NCBI GenBank assembly: GCA_963790335.1
Contig: CAWBOB010000008.1
Coordinates: 434,001 to 498,000, forward strand
Length of the DNA stretch: 64,000 bases
Origin: JAOUEA01 sp963790335
GTDB taxonomy: Bacteria; Actinomycetota; UBA4738; HRBIN12
Direction of reading: 5' to 3'
The translations under genes were made by a program, and so were the position numbers. The notes under the pieces are model-generated. The model did not search any database. It was not told where the DNA came from and saw only the letters and a program-made list of their open reading frames with translations. Numbering within the stretch: position 1 is the stretch's first letter; each line of letters opens with the position of its first letter. Positions 57,301 through 64,000 of this stretch are shown in pieces.

Positions 57301-58488
57301 ATGCTGGCCGAGATCCCCGTCATCTCGCCCATCTTCCAGGGCTTGCTCGATGCGATCGGGTGGGTACTGGCGTCGCTGTATGACGTCGTCTCCAACTACG
57401 GCGTTGCGATCGTCATCTTGACGCTGGTGCTGCGGTTCCTGCTCTTCCCGCTCGGGGTGAAGCAGATCAAGTCGATGCAGTCGATGCAGGCTCTGCAGCC
57501 GAAGATCAAGGAGATCCAGAAGAAGTACAAGAACAACAAGCCGAAGGCGCAAGAGGAGACGATGCGCCTCTACAAGGAGGCGGGCGTCAATCCACTGGGG
57601 GGGTGCCTACCGGTCCTTGCCCAGTTCCCGCTGCTCATCGCCATGTATGCGGTGATCAAGCCTCCCATCTACGAGCGGGTCGATGCCCAGGGCCAGGTGG
57701 TCGAGGCCGCCGACGGCGAGTTCGACGCCTACCGGATCACGGGGAACCACCTTCCCACCGACAGCGCCTTGTTCGAGGCGGTCGTGACGCACGACGGAAC
57801 TGGCTTCCTCGGGCTGAACCTCCAGTGTTCGGCGGATCAGGCCGGCAACGTCGACAAGAGCACGATCCGAGACAGTCCCCCGAAAGTGAAGGTGGAAGAG
57901 GGCATCCCGCTGGTGGGCGAAGACGGACAGCCCCTCGACTCGTTCCAGTCGCGCGCCACGATCCCCTGCGGAGACGATGGACTCACCTCGAAGGTCGGCT
58001 ACGTGCTGCTGCTCGGGCTGATGATCGGCAGCGCTTTCTTCCAGACCCTCCAGACGCAGCGCGCGAGCCCGCAGGGTGCCGCGTCGTCGCAACAGCAGAT
58101 GATCCTGCGGTTCATGCCGTTGTTCTTCGGGTTCATCGGGTTCACGTTCCCGTCGGGACTGGTCCTGTACTGGACCGTGTCGAACCTGTTCATGATCGGC
58201 CAACAGACGTTGCTGCTTCGCGCCGGGCACATCGGGCCGGATGCGCTCGAGAAGCGGATGGCGGAGCAGAAGGCCAAGATGGCCGAACAAGCCGGCAAGC
58301 CCGCGAAGAAGGGCTTCATGGCCTCGATGATGGAACGCGCGGAGCAAGAGCGGACGATGAAGGAGCGCGATCAGAAGCCCACCCAGAAGCCCACCCAGAA
58401 GGGCGATGGCGGGAAGGCCTCGGCCAAGGGCTCCCGTGCTCCGCAGCGCAAGCCGAAGCGGCCGGGGTCGGATGGCAAACATGGGTGA
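57301..58488 (+). CDS. yidC: Membrane protein insertase YidC
   Basis: 395 residues. First helix near 10-30, NYGVAIVILTLVLRFLLFPL, the cytoplasmic hairpin LQPKIKEIQKKYKNNKPKAQ, GVNPLGGCLPVLAQFPLLIA, and FMPLFFGFIGFTFPSGLVLY. The loop between helices (residues about 125-240) is long and acidic, as in actinobacterial proteins. The C-terminus is a basic Lys/Gln/Pro tail with a direct QKPTQKPTQK repeat, likely ribosome-contacting. Intact. Confidence 0.96.
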   Translation: MLAEIPVISPIFQGLLDAIGWVLASLYDVVSNYGVAIVILTLVLRFLLFPLGVKQIKSMQSMQALQPKIKEIQKKYKNNKPKAQEETMRLYKEAGVNPLGGCLPVLAQFPLLIAMYAVIKPPIYERVDAQGQVVEAADGEFDAYRITGNHLPTDSALFEAVVTHDGTGFLGLNLQCSADQAGNVDKSTIRDSPPKVKVEEGIPLVGEDGQPLDSFQSRATIPCGDDGLTSKVGYVLLLGLMIGSAFFQTLQTQRASPQGAASSQQQMILRFMPLFFGFIGFTFPSGLVLYWTVSNLFMIGQQTLLLRAGHIGPDALEKRMAEQKAKMAEQAGKPAKKGFMASMMERAEQERTMKERDQKPTQKPTQKGDGGKASAKGSRAPQRKPKRPGSDGKHG

Positions 58489-58975
58489 CCGACCCGGGGA
58501 CCCGACCCTCGACGAACTCGAGGAGCAGGCTGACGCAGCCGCCGACTTCGTGGACGAGCTCCTGGCACGCATGAACATCGATGCGATCGCTGAGCCCAAC
58601 GCCCACGAAGGACACATGTACGTCGATATCGTCGATGGACCCGACGACGACATGGCGTTGCTCATCGGCCACGATGGACAGACACTCGAGGCCATCCAAG
58701 AACTGACGCGGATGGCGGTGGGCCGTCGGCTCGACCAGCGGGTCCGGGTGATCGTCGACGTGGACGACTTCAGGAAACAGCGTGAGTCGCGCCTCGTCGA
58801 GCATGCCCGCGAGCTGGCTGAGCGCGTCCTCAGCACGGGTGAGGAGGAGGAGTTGGAACCGATGAACTCCTACGAGCGGAAGCTGGTTCACGACGCTGTC
58901 TCCGAGGTCGACGGCATCGAAACCGAGTCTCGCGGCGTCGACCCGGAGCGATATGTCGTGCTGCGGCTGGCCTAG
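58472..58975 (+). CDS. Jag-type KH/R3H RNA-binding protein
   Basis: About 167 residues (ATG 58472 or 58481, both within the yidC end). Acidic N-terminus, then a KH domain with LIGHDGQTLEAIQELTRMAV and an R3H domain with MNSYERKLVHDAVSEVDGIE and ERYVVLRL. The N-terminal Jag domain of Bacillus is absent, as usual in actinobacteria. RNA target unknown; coupled to yidC. Confidence 0.9.
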   Translation: MANMGDRPGDPTLDELEEQADAAADFVDELLARMNIDAIAEPNAHEGHMYVDIVDGPDDDMALLIGHDGQTLEAIQELTRMAVGRRLDQRVRVIVDVDDFRKQRESRLVEHARELAERVLSTGEEEELEPMNSYERKLVHDAVSEVDGIETESRGVDPERYVVLRLA

Positions 58976-59020
58976 CCCACCACCCATTCCTTCACTGCTC
59001 ACCTCTCCAAGAACCGCGAG

Positions 59021-59632
59021 ATGTTTCACGTGAAACATGAGGGTTGGGACGAGGCCGCCGATCTTGCTGGCGTCGCGCTGAGCTTGCGCATGCGGGAGCG
59101 GCTCGATGCGTTCGAGACTTCATTGGTGGAACGCGCTGCTCCGATGGGCATGATCGCGGCGTCGGATGTGCCACGAGTGCGAGAGCGTCACATCCTGGAC
59201 AGCATCCGGGCCGCGCCGTACCTGCCAGGGGCTGGGACCGTCTGCGATCTGGGCTCAGGGGCCGGACTGCCTGGGCTCGTCCTGAGCATCGTGCGTTCCG
59301 ACCTTCGGTGGGTCCTTATCGAGGTACGGCGGAATCGAGCCGGCTTCCTCGAGGAGACGGTCTCGATGCTTGGCCTCAGAGGTGTGACCGTGCATGCTCG
59401 GCGGGCCGAGACGTTCCGGACCGAGGTCGACGCGTGCACGGCGAGGGCATTCGCGCCCGCCCCAATGTCGTGGGCGGCCGCGGACAGGATCCTCGAACCG
59501 GGCGCTCCGTTGATCTACTGGGCCGGTTCGTCCTTCGAACCCGGCAGGGACGTGCCGGAAGGCGTGAACGCCGCTGTTTTCGCCACGCCGGGACTTGCAC
59601 GGTCGGGCCCTCTGGTTATCATGACGCGGTAG
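59021..59632 (+). CDS. rsmG: 16S rRNA (guanine-N7) methyltransferase RsmG
   Basis: 203 residues. The SAM site is TVCDLGSGAGLPGLVLSIV; RERHILDSIRAAPYLPG and TVHARRAETF are family segments. It methylates G527 of 16S rRNA. The first codons (MFHVKH) coincide with a perfect parS site, so the start region is under double constraint. Its stop overlaps the parA GTG by one base. Confidence 0.95.
   Translation: MFHVKHEGWDEAADLAGVALSLRMRERLDAFETSLVERAAPMGMIAASDVPRVRERHILDSIRAAPYLPGAGTVCDLGSGAGLPGLVLSIVRSDLRWVLIEVRRNRAGFLEETVSMLGLRGVTVHARRAETFRTEVDACTARAFAPAPMSWAAADRILEPGAPLIYWAGSSFEPGRDVPEGVNAAVFATPGLARSGPLVIMTR
59022..59037. promoter_or_regulatory. parS centromere site
   Basis: TGTTTCACGTGAAACA, the perfect 16-bp ParB-binding palindrome, embedded in the first codons of rsmG, 0.6 kb from parA. 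I did not find a second perfect copy by eye. Confidence 0.95.
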
Positions 59633-61161
59633 TGACGAAGGCGCTTGCCGCGGCTAGCGGCGCCCCGGGCACGTCCACGCGCTCCAGCTCCAAGGGCGGC
59701 TCACCAACCGCATCCGAGGCGAAGACGAAAGCTGCCGAGCGATCGTCTCCTCGAACCGAGCGGGGCTCCGTGCCCACACCTCCCGATACGCCCGGCATCG
59801 CAAGGGTCGTCGCGATCGCCAACCAGAAGGGCGGGGTGGGCAAGAGCACCACGGCGGTGAGCCTCGGAGCGTCGCTCGCGGATCTCGGCTATCGGGTGCT
59901 GGTCGTCGATCTCGATCCGCAAGGCAACGCCTCGACCGGGATGGGCATACGACATGAGGCGCGCGAGATCACCGTCTACGACGTCATCGTCGCGGAGGCC
60001 TCGGTGCGGGATGCCATCGTACAGACGCCTGTGAAGCACCTCTCCGCCCTGCCCTCGACGATCGACCTCGCGGGGGCAGAGATCGAGCTCGTCAGCCAAT
60101 TCTCCAGAGAGACCCGTCTGAAGAAGGCTCTCGCGGACGTGCGAGAGGGTGTCTTCGACTTCATCCTCGTGGACTGTCCCCCGTCGCTCGGCCTCCTCAC
60201 GATCAACGCCCTGACGGCGGCCGAGGAGCTCATCGTGCCCATCCAGTGCGAGTACTACGCCCTGGAAGGTCTCGGCCAGCTCTTGAGGAACGTGTCCCTG
60301 GTGCAACAGAACATCAACCCCGGGCTCCGGCTGTCCGGCATCGTGATGACCATGTTCGATCCGAGGACGAAGCTCTCCGAGCAAGTGGTCGACGAGGTCC
60401 GCCGCTACTTCGGACCGGTCGTGTACGACATCATCATCCCCCGGACCGTTCGCCTGTCGGAAGCCCCCGGCTTCGGACAGCCCATCAACGTCTACGACCC
60501 GAAGTCCAAGGGAGCAGCCAGCTATCGGGAGTTGGCGCGTGAGGTCGCGCTGCGGCCACCACCGACCGAGCCGATGCCCGTGTACGAAGACCTTCCAACC
60601 GTGATCGTGCCTCCGGTCGACTCATCTCTCGCCGCGCCAACGCCGGTCGACGAGGGCGAGCTCGACGAGGTACCGACGGTGAGCGAGGTGGCGGAGCGCA
60701 GCGACGAGCCTGCGCCTGAACCCGAGCCCGCGCCCGCGCCGGAACCCACGCCCGAACCCGCGCCCGAGCCCGCGCCCGCACCACGCCCGACGCCCGCGCC
60801 CGAACCAGCGCCCGAACCACCGCCCGAACCAGCGCCCGAACCAGCGCCCGAACCAGCGCCCACGCCCGCCGCGAGCGGCAGCCCTCCCGCGTCCCAGGCA
60901 GACGACGACGATGTGTGGGAAGACTCCGAGTCCGAGCCTCCTCGCGTCCGTCCTCCACGTGAGCCGCCGCCGGCGGGAACCCTTCCCGAGAGACGGGTCG
61001 TGGTCATCGACGAGAACCAGCGCCCGGCGCCTCCTCCCCCCGATCGCGAGGCAGGGCAGGAACATCCGGGGCATGCGGTCGCTGAGATCGGTGCGACGCT
61101 CAAGGAGAACGAGGGATCACACAAGCGGCGATGGCGACTGTTCCGCAAGGGAGGCGAATGA
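59632..61161 (+). CDS. parA: Chromosome-partitioning ATPase ParA with long PE-rich C-terminal tail
   Basis: 509 residues from GTG 59632. An Ser/Thr/Lys-rich N-terminus of about 60 residues leads into the ATPase: deviant Walker A NQKGGVGKSTTAVSL, VVDLDPQGNASTGMG, VDCPPSLGLLTINAL and IPRTVRLSEAPGFGQPINVY. ParA proteins usually end near residue 320; here about 190 further residues follow: an acidic stretch, a long Pro/Glu/Ala repeat (PEPAPAPEP type, about residues 365-420) and a basic end. ParA moves ParB-parS complexes to segregate origins. Overlaps parB by one base. Confidence 0.95.
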   Translation: MTKALAAASGAPGTSTRSSSKGGSPTASEAKTKAAERSSPRTERGSVPTPPDTPGIARVVAIANQKGGVGKSTTAVSLGASLADLGYRVLVVDLDPQGNASTGMGIRHEAREITVYDVIVAEASVRDAIVQTPVKHLSALPSTIDLAGAEIELVSQFSRETRLKKALADVREGVFDFILVDCPPSLGLLTINALTAAEELIVPIQCEYYALEGLGQLLRNVSLVQQNINPGLRLSGIVMTMFDPRTKLSEQVVDEVRRYFGPVVYDIIIPRTVRLSEAPGFGQPINVYDPKSKGAASYRELAREVALRPPPTEPMPVYEDLPTVIVPPVDSSLAAPTPVDEGELDEVPTVSEVAERSDEPAPEPEPAPAPEPTPEPAPEPAPAPRPTPAPEPAPEPPPEPAPEPAPEPAPTPAASGSPPASQADDDDVWEDSESEPPRVRPPREPPPAGTLPERRVVVIDENQRPAPPPPDREAGQEHPGHAVAEIGATLKENEGSHKRRWRLFRKGGE

Positions 61162-62060
61162 TGTCGAAGCGAGGTGGCCTCGGCCGAGGGCTCTCGGCGC
61201 TGATCCCGGGAGCTCCCGAGGCGGGCGACGGCGCACCGGGCCTGTTGGAGGTGCCGGTGAACGCCGTGGCTCCCAACCCCAAGCAACCCCGCACACGCTG
61301 GGACGACGAGGAGATCCAGTCTCTGGCCGCATCGATCCGGGAAGTCGGCATCCTGCAGCCCATCGTCGTCCGGCGCTCCGGCGACGACGGGTACGAACTG
61401 GTAGCCGGTGAGCGCCGCTTGCGTGCTGCGAAGGTGGCCGGTCTCGCGACGGTTTCGGTCGTGCTACGCGACACCGATGATTCGGACCTGCTCCGCGAGG
61501 CGCTGATCGAGAACATCCATCGGCAGGATCTCGGCCCGATCGAGCTGGCCGAGGCGTTCCGGCAGCTGCTCGAGGACCTCGGGTTGAAACAGGAGTCGCT
61601 GGCGGAGCGCGTCGGTGTGTCGAGGTCACACATCGCCAACACGATCAGGCTGTTGCAGCTTCCGCTCGAGACCCAGCAGCTCCTGACCGACGAGAAGATC
61701 CAGGCAGGGCATGCGCGAGCGCTCCTGTCGCTGGGCGATGCCGAGGCGATGAACACCCTCGCGTTGCGGGTCGCTGCAGAGGATCTTTCCGTCCGTGAGA
61801 CCGAGGAGCTCGTGCGCCGCTACCTGGAGCCTCCGGTCGAGCCCGCGGTGGCCCCCGCCGATGACGACGCCGCACCGCCACCGACCGACTCCGGCATGGC
61901 CGAGATCGAGGAGATACTGTCGGAACAGCTCGCGACCAGGGTGCAGATCCAATACTCGAAGAAGCGAGGCCGCGTGGTGATCGAGTTCGGATCGGTCGAC
62001 GACCTCGATCGGATCGTGTCGGAGATCGTCGGCTCCGGGCCGGGTCTGGCTCCGGACTGA
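61161..62060 (+). CDS. parB: Chromosome-partitioning protein ParB
   Basis: 299 residues from ATG 61161 (MSKRGGLGRGLSALIPG); ATG 61158 is the alternative, with GGGAGGCG upstream. The CTPase/parS-binding motifs are RTRWDDEEIQSLAASIREVG, ELVAGERRLRAAKVAGL and ALIENIHRQDLGPIELAEAF, with the HTH at LAERVGVSRSHIANTIRLLQ. The C-terminal dimerisation domain is ILSEQLATRVQIQYSKKRGR. Intact. Confidence 0.96.
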   Translation: MSKRGGLGRGLSALIPGAPEAGDGAPGLLEVPVNAVAPNPKQPRTRWDDEEIQSLAASIREVGILQPIVVRRSGDDGYELVAGERRLRAAKVAGLATVSVVLRDTDDSDLLREALIENIHRQDLGPIELAEAFRQLLEDLGLKQESLAERVGVSRSHIANTIRLLQLPLETQQLLTDEKIQAGHARALLSLGDAEAMNTLALRVAAEDLSVRETEELVRRYLEPPVEPAVAPADDDAAPPPTDSGMAEIEEILSEQLATRVQIQYSKKRGRVVIEFGSVDDLDRIVSEIVGSGPGLAPD

Positions 62061-62078
62061 GCGCCGACGGCCCGCGCC

Positions 62079-63032
62079 TCACCCCTCAGCCGGCGCGCCG
62101 GACGAGCGGGCGGCGGCCGACCGAAGGACCGCATCACACAGCTGAGCGAGGCTCATGCCCCTCGCGCCCGCCCCCATCGGCAGCAGGCTGGTTTCGGTCA
62201 TGCCGGGGGAAACGTTCACGTCGAGCACCCAGGGCTCCCCCGTCTCGTCGACGATCATGTCGACCCGAGTGACGTCGCGCAGTCTCAGCGCCTTCCAGGA
62301 AGCCAACGCCGCCTCACGGCATGCTGACGAATGTGTCTCGCTCAGCCGGGCCGGCGCGAAGTAGTCGGTCGCCCCGGCCGTGTATCGAGCGGCGTAGTCG
62401 AAGGTTCCCGACTTGGGCACGATCTCGACGGCCGGCAGGGCCTCGCCATCGCCGATCACCCCGACCGCCACCTCGACGCCGGAGACCTGGGCCTCGACGA
62501 TCGCCGCGCCGCTGAACGAGAGGGCGTGCATGACCGCGGCAGCGAGGTCGCCTCCAGCGCGCACGGTGCTGACCCCGAGCGCCGAACCACTCCGCGACGG
62601 CTTCACCAGGCACGGTGACCCGACCGTGCCCGACACCCGGGCGAGCGCCGACCCCGCGCCCAGGTCGCGAAGGGCCGAGCCTTCCACAGGGGCCCACGCC
62701 GGCGTACGGACATCGGCTCGCTGCAGCGCATCCTTCGCGAGCAGCTTGTCGAAGGCGATCTCGCAGTCGAACGCCGCCGTGCCCGTGTAGCCGATCCCGA
62801 GCACGTCGAGGAGGCGCTGGATCGTGCCGTCTTCCCCTTCCTTGCCGTGCAGCGTGAGATAGCAGAGGTCCGGCGGATCCTGGATCAGCAACTCGGCGAG
62901 GGCCACCTCCCCCGGGTCGATCACGATGGCGCCATGACCGAGCTCCTCGAGCGCGCCCATCACCCGATGCCCGGACCGGAGCGAGACGTCGCGCTCGGGC
63001 GTCCTGCCGCCGGCGAGCACGGCGACGTTCAC
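62079..63032 (-). CDS. ddl: D-alanine--D-alanine ligase
   Basis: 317 residues from GTG 63032. ATP-grasp enzyme that makes D-Ala-D-Ala for peptidoglycan. Motifs: VAVLAGGRTPERDVSLRSGH (N-terminal loop), LTLHGKEGEDGTIQRLLDVL, LVKPSRSGSALGVSTV (ATP loop), TAGATDYFAPARL and WVLDVNVSPGMTETSLLP with metal-binding Asp/Asn. Overlaps the aminotransferase stop by 4 nt. Confidence 0.95.
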   Translation of the reverse strand: MNVAVLAGGRTPERDVSLRSGHRVMGALEELGHGAIVIDPGEVALAELLIQDPPDLCYLTLHGKEGEDGTIQRLLDVLGIGYTGTAAFDCEIAFDKLLAKDALQRADVRTPAWAPVEGSALRDLGAGSALARVSGTVGSPCLVKPSRSGSALGVSTVRAGGDLAAAVMHALSFSGAAIVEAQVSGVEVAVGVIGDGEALPAVEIVPKSGTFDYAARYTAGATDYFAPARLSETHSSACREAALASWKALRLRDVTRVDMIVDETGEPWVLDVNVSPGMTETSLLPMGAGARGMSLAQLCDAVLRSAAARSSGAPAEG

Positions 63033-64000
63033 GGATGGAGGCTCCCGTAGAGGGCGCGCTCGTCCTCGAGCAGGCTCCCGAGGCGCGCGATGCCCTCCCG
63101 GATCCGATCCTCGGGTGGATGGCAGAACGCGAGTCGCATCTGGTTGCCCCCCCGTCCGTCGGGGTAGAAGGCGGTTCCGGGAACGTAGGCAACCCGGCGC
63201 TCGACCGCCGCCGCCAGCATCGCGCGAGTGTCGATCCACGACGGAAGCGTCACCCACACGTAGAAGCCGCCCTCCGGGCGGGTGAAGGTCGCCTCGGTGG
63301 GGAAGTGCTCCCCGATCGCTTCCAGCATGACGTCGCGGCGGGAGCGATAGATCCCGTTCAGCGTGGCGAGGTTGGTGCGCCACCGCTCGTCGTCGGCGAG
63401 GTAGCGCTCGGTCGTGAGCATCGTGAACGCGGAGCCGCAGAGGTCGGCGGCTTCCTTCGCCAGCACGAGCCGCTGCACGACCGATTGCTCGGCCAGCGCC
63501 CAGCCGACGCGCACCCCGGGGGAGAAGACCTTCGACACGGTGCCGAGGTAGATGACGTTGTCGGGATCGAGGCTGCGAAGGGTGGGAAGCGTCGCTCCCT
63601 CGTATCGGAGCAGGCCGTACGGGTTGTCCTCGACGATCGGGATGCCGGCCTCTCGGCACACCGCGGTCAGCTGCTGCCGTCTGTCGTATGATAACGTCAC
63701 ACCGGAGGGGTTGCCGAAGCTCGGACAGGTGTAGACGAACTTCGGACGGGCGCCGCGTGCGATCGCCGCCTCGAGCTGATCGACGATCATGCCGTCGTCG
63801 TCGATGTCGATCTGCAGGAACCGGGGTTCGTATGCGCCGAACGCCGTCAACGCCCCCACGTACGCCGGTGCTTCGACAGCGATCTCGTCGCCCGCGTCGA
63901 TGAAGATCGTGCCGAGGAGGTCGAGGGCCTGCTGGGCACCCGTCGTGACGACCACATCCTCGGGATCGGCATCCACGCCTTCGGCGGCCATCAGCTCCAC
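63029..64000 (-). CDS. PLP-dependent aminotransferase (fold type I), N-terminus outside window
   Basis: The open frame runs off the right edge, so the N-terminal part is missing. Visible: VVTTGAQQALDLLGTIFIDA, FVYTCPSFGNPSGVTLSYDR, EDNPYGLLRYEG and the PLP-lysine segment GTVSKVFSPGVRVGW, then GGFYVWVTLPSWIDT. This is the AspC/LysN-like class I/II group, often 2-aminoadipate or aromatic/branched-chain aminotransferases; the substrate cannot be fixed. Translationally coupled to ddl. Confidence 0.93.
   Translation of the reverse strand: MELMAAEGVDADPEDVVVTTGAQQALDLLGTIFIDAGDEIAVEAPAYVGALTAFGAYEPRFLQIDIDDDGMIVDQLEAAIARGARPKFVYTCPSFGNPSGVTLSYDRRQQLTAVCREAGIPIVEDNPYGLLRYEGATLPTLRSLDPDNVIYLGTVSKVFSPGVRVGWALAEQSVVQRLVLAKEAADLCGSAFTMLTTERYLADDERWRTNLATLNGIYRSRRDVMLEAIGEHFPTEATFTRPEGGFYVWVTLPSWIDTRAMLAAAVERRVAYVPGTAFYPDGRGGNQMRLAFCHPPEDRIREGIARLGSLLEDERALYGSLHP

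Overview
The window is about 64 kb of very GC-rich bacterial chromosome that spans the replication-origin neighbourhood. Actinobacterial markers are plentiful: crgA, a DUF3566 membrane protein beside gyrA and tRNA-Ile, a DUF721/DciA gene between recF and gyrB, a GPGG small membrane protein, many GTG/TTG starts and constant 1-4 nt stop/start overlaps. It looks like an uncultured or poorly sampled actinomycete lineage; the class cannot be fixed from this sequence alone.

Right third (about 45.5-64 kb): the classic origin arrangement. dnaA, dnaN, recF, dciA-like, gyrB and gyrA run leftward; rpmH, rnpA, yidD, yidC, jag, rsmG, parA and parB run rightward, with one perfect parS at the start of rsmG. 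The divergence point (about 54.5-56.5 kb) is the expected oriC. The edge carries ddl and a truncated aminotransferase.

Left part (1-31 kb): end of a sulfate-assimilation/siroheme cluster (cysH, met8-like, cobA); a minus-strand set of small envelope and stress proteins (CsbD, GPGG protein, mechanosensitive-like channel); a Crp-type regulator; a flippase-like membrane protein; a fatty acyl-CoA ligase; a heterodimeric ABC exporter with one degenerate ATP site; a penicillin-acylase-family hydrolase; crgA; glutamate dehydrogenase; an S9 peptidase; an orphan molybdenum hydroxylase large subunit; a sugar dehydrogenase; cell-wall peptidases (M23, M15); and an ECF sigma/anti-sigma pair opposite a secreted lipoprotein.

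Middle (31-45 kb): DoxX, a 5'-truncated flavodoxin, a GyrI-like protein, a cation/proton antiporter, beta-carbonic anhydrase, a wHTH-PAS-PAS regulator, and then the most unusual locus. This is a tightly overlapping minus-strand operon (about 42.5-37.0 kb) encoding a repeat protein, a MauD-like thioredoxin, a Tat-exported methylamine-dehydrogenase light-chain homologue in which the second cofactor Trp appears to be Tyr, a small membrane protein, a CcdA-like/MauE fusion, a secreted protein and a serine hydrolase fused to a 2H phosphoesterase domain. Next to it is an N-succinyl amino acid racemase with its acyltransferase.

More than 30 reading-frame breaks interrupt otherwise intact genes, including gyrA. 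Nearly all behave as single extra bases, so the sequence probably carries systematic insertion errors; I annotate such genes as single features and give break positions.
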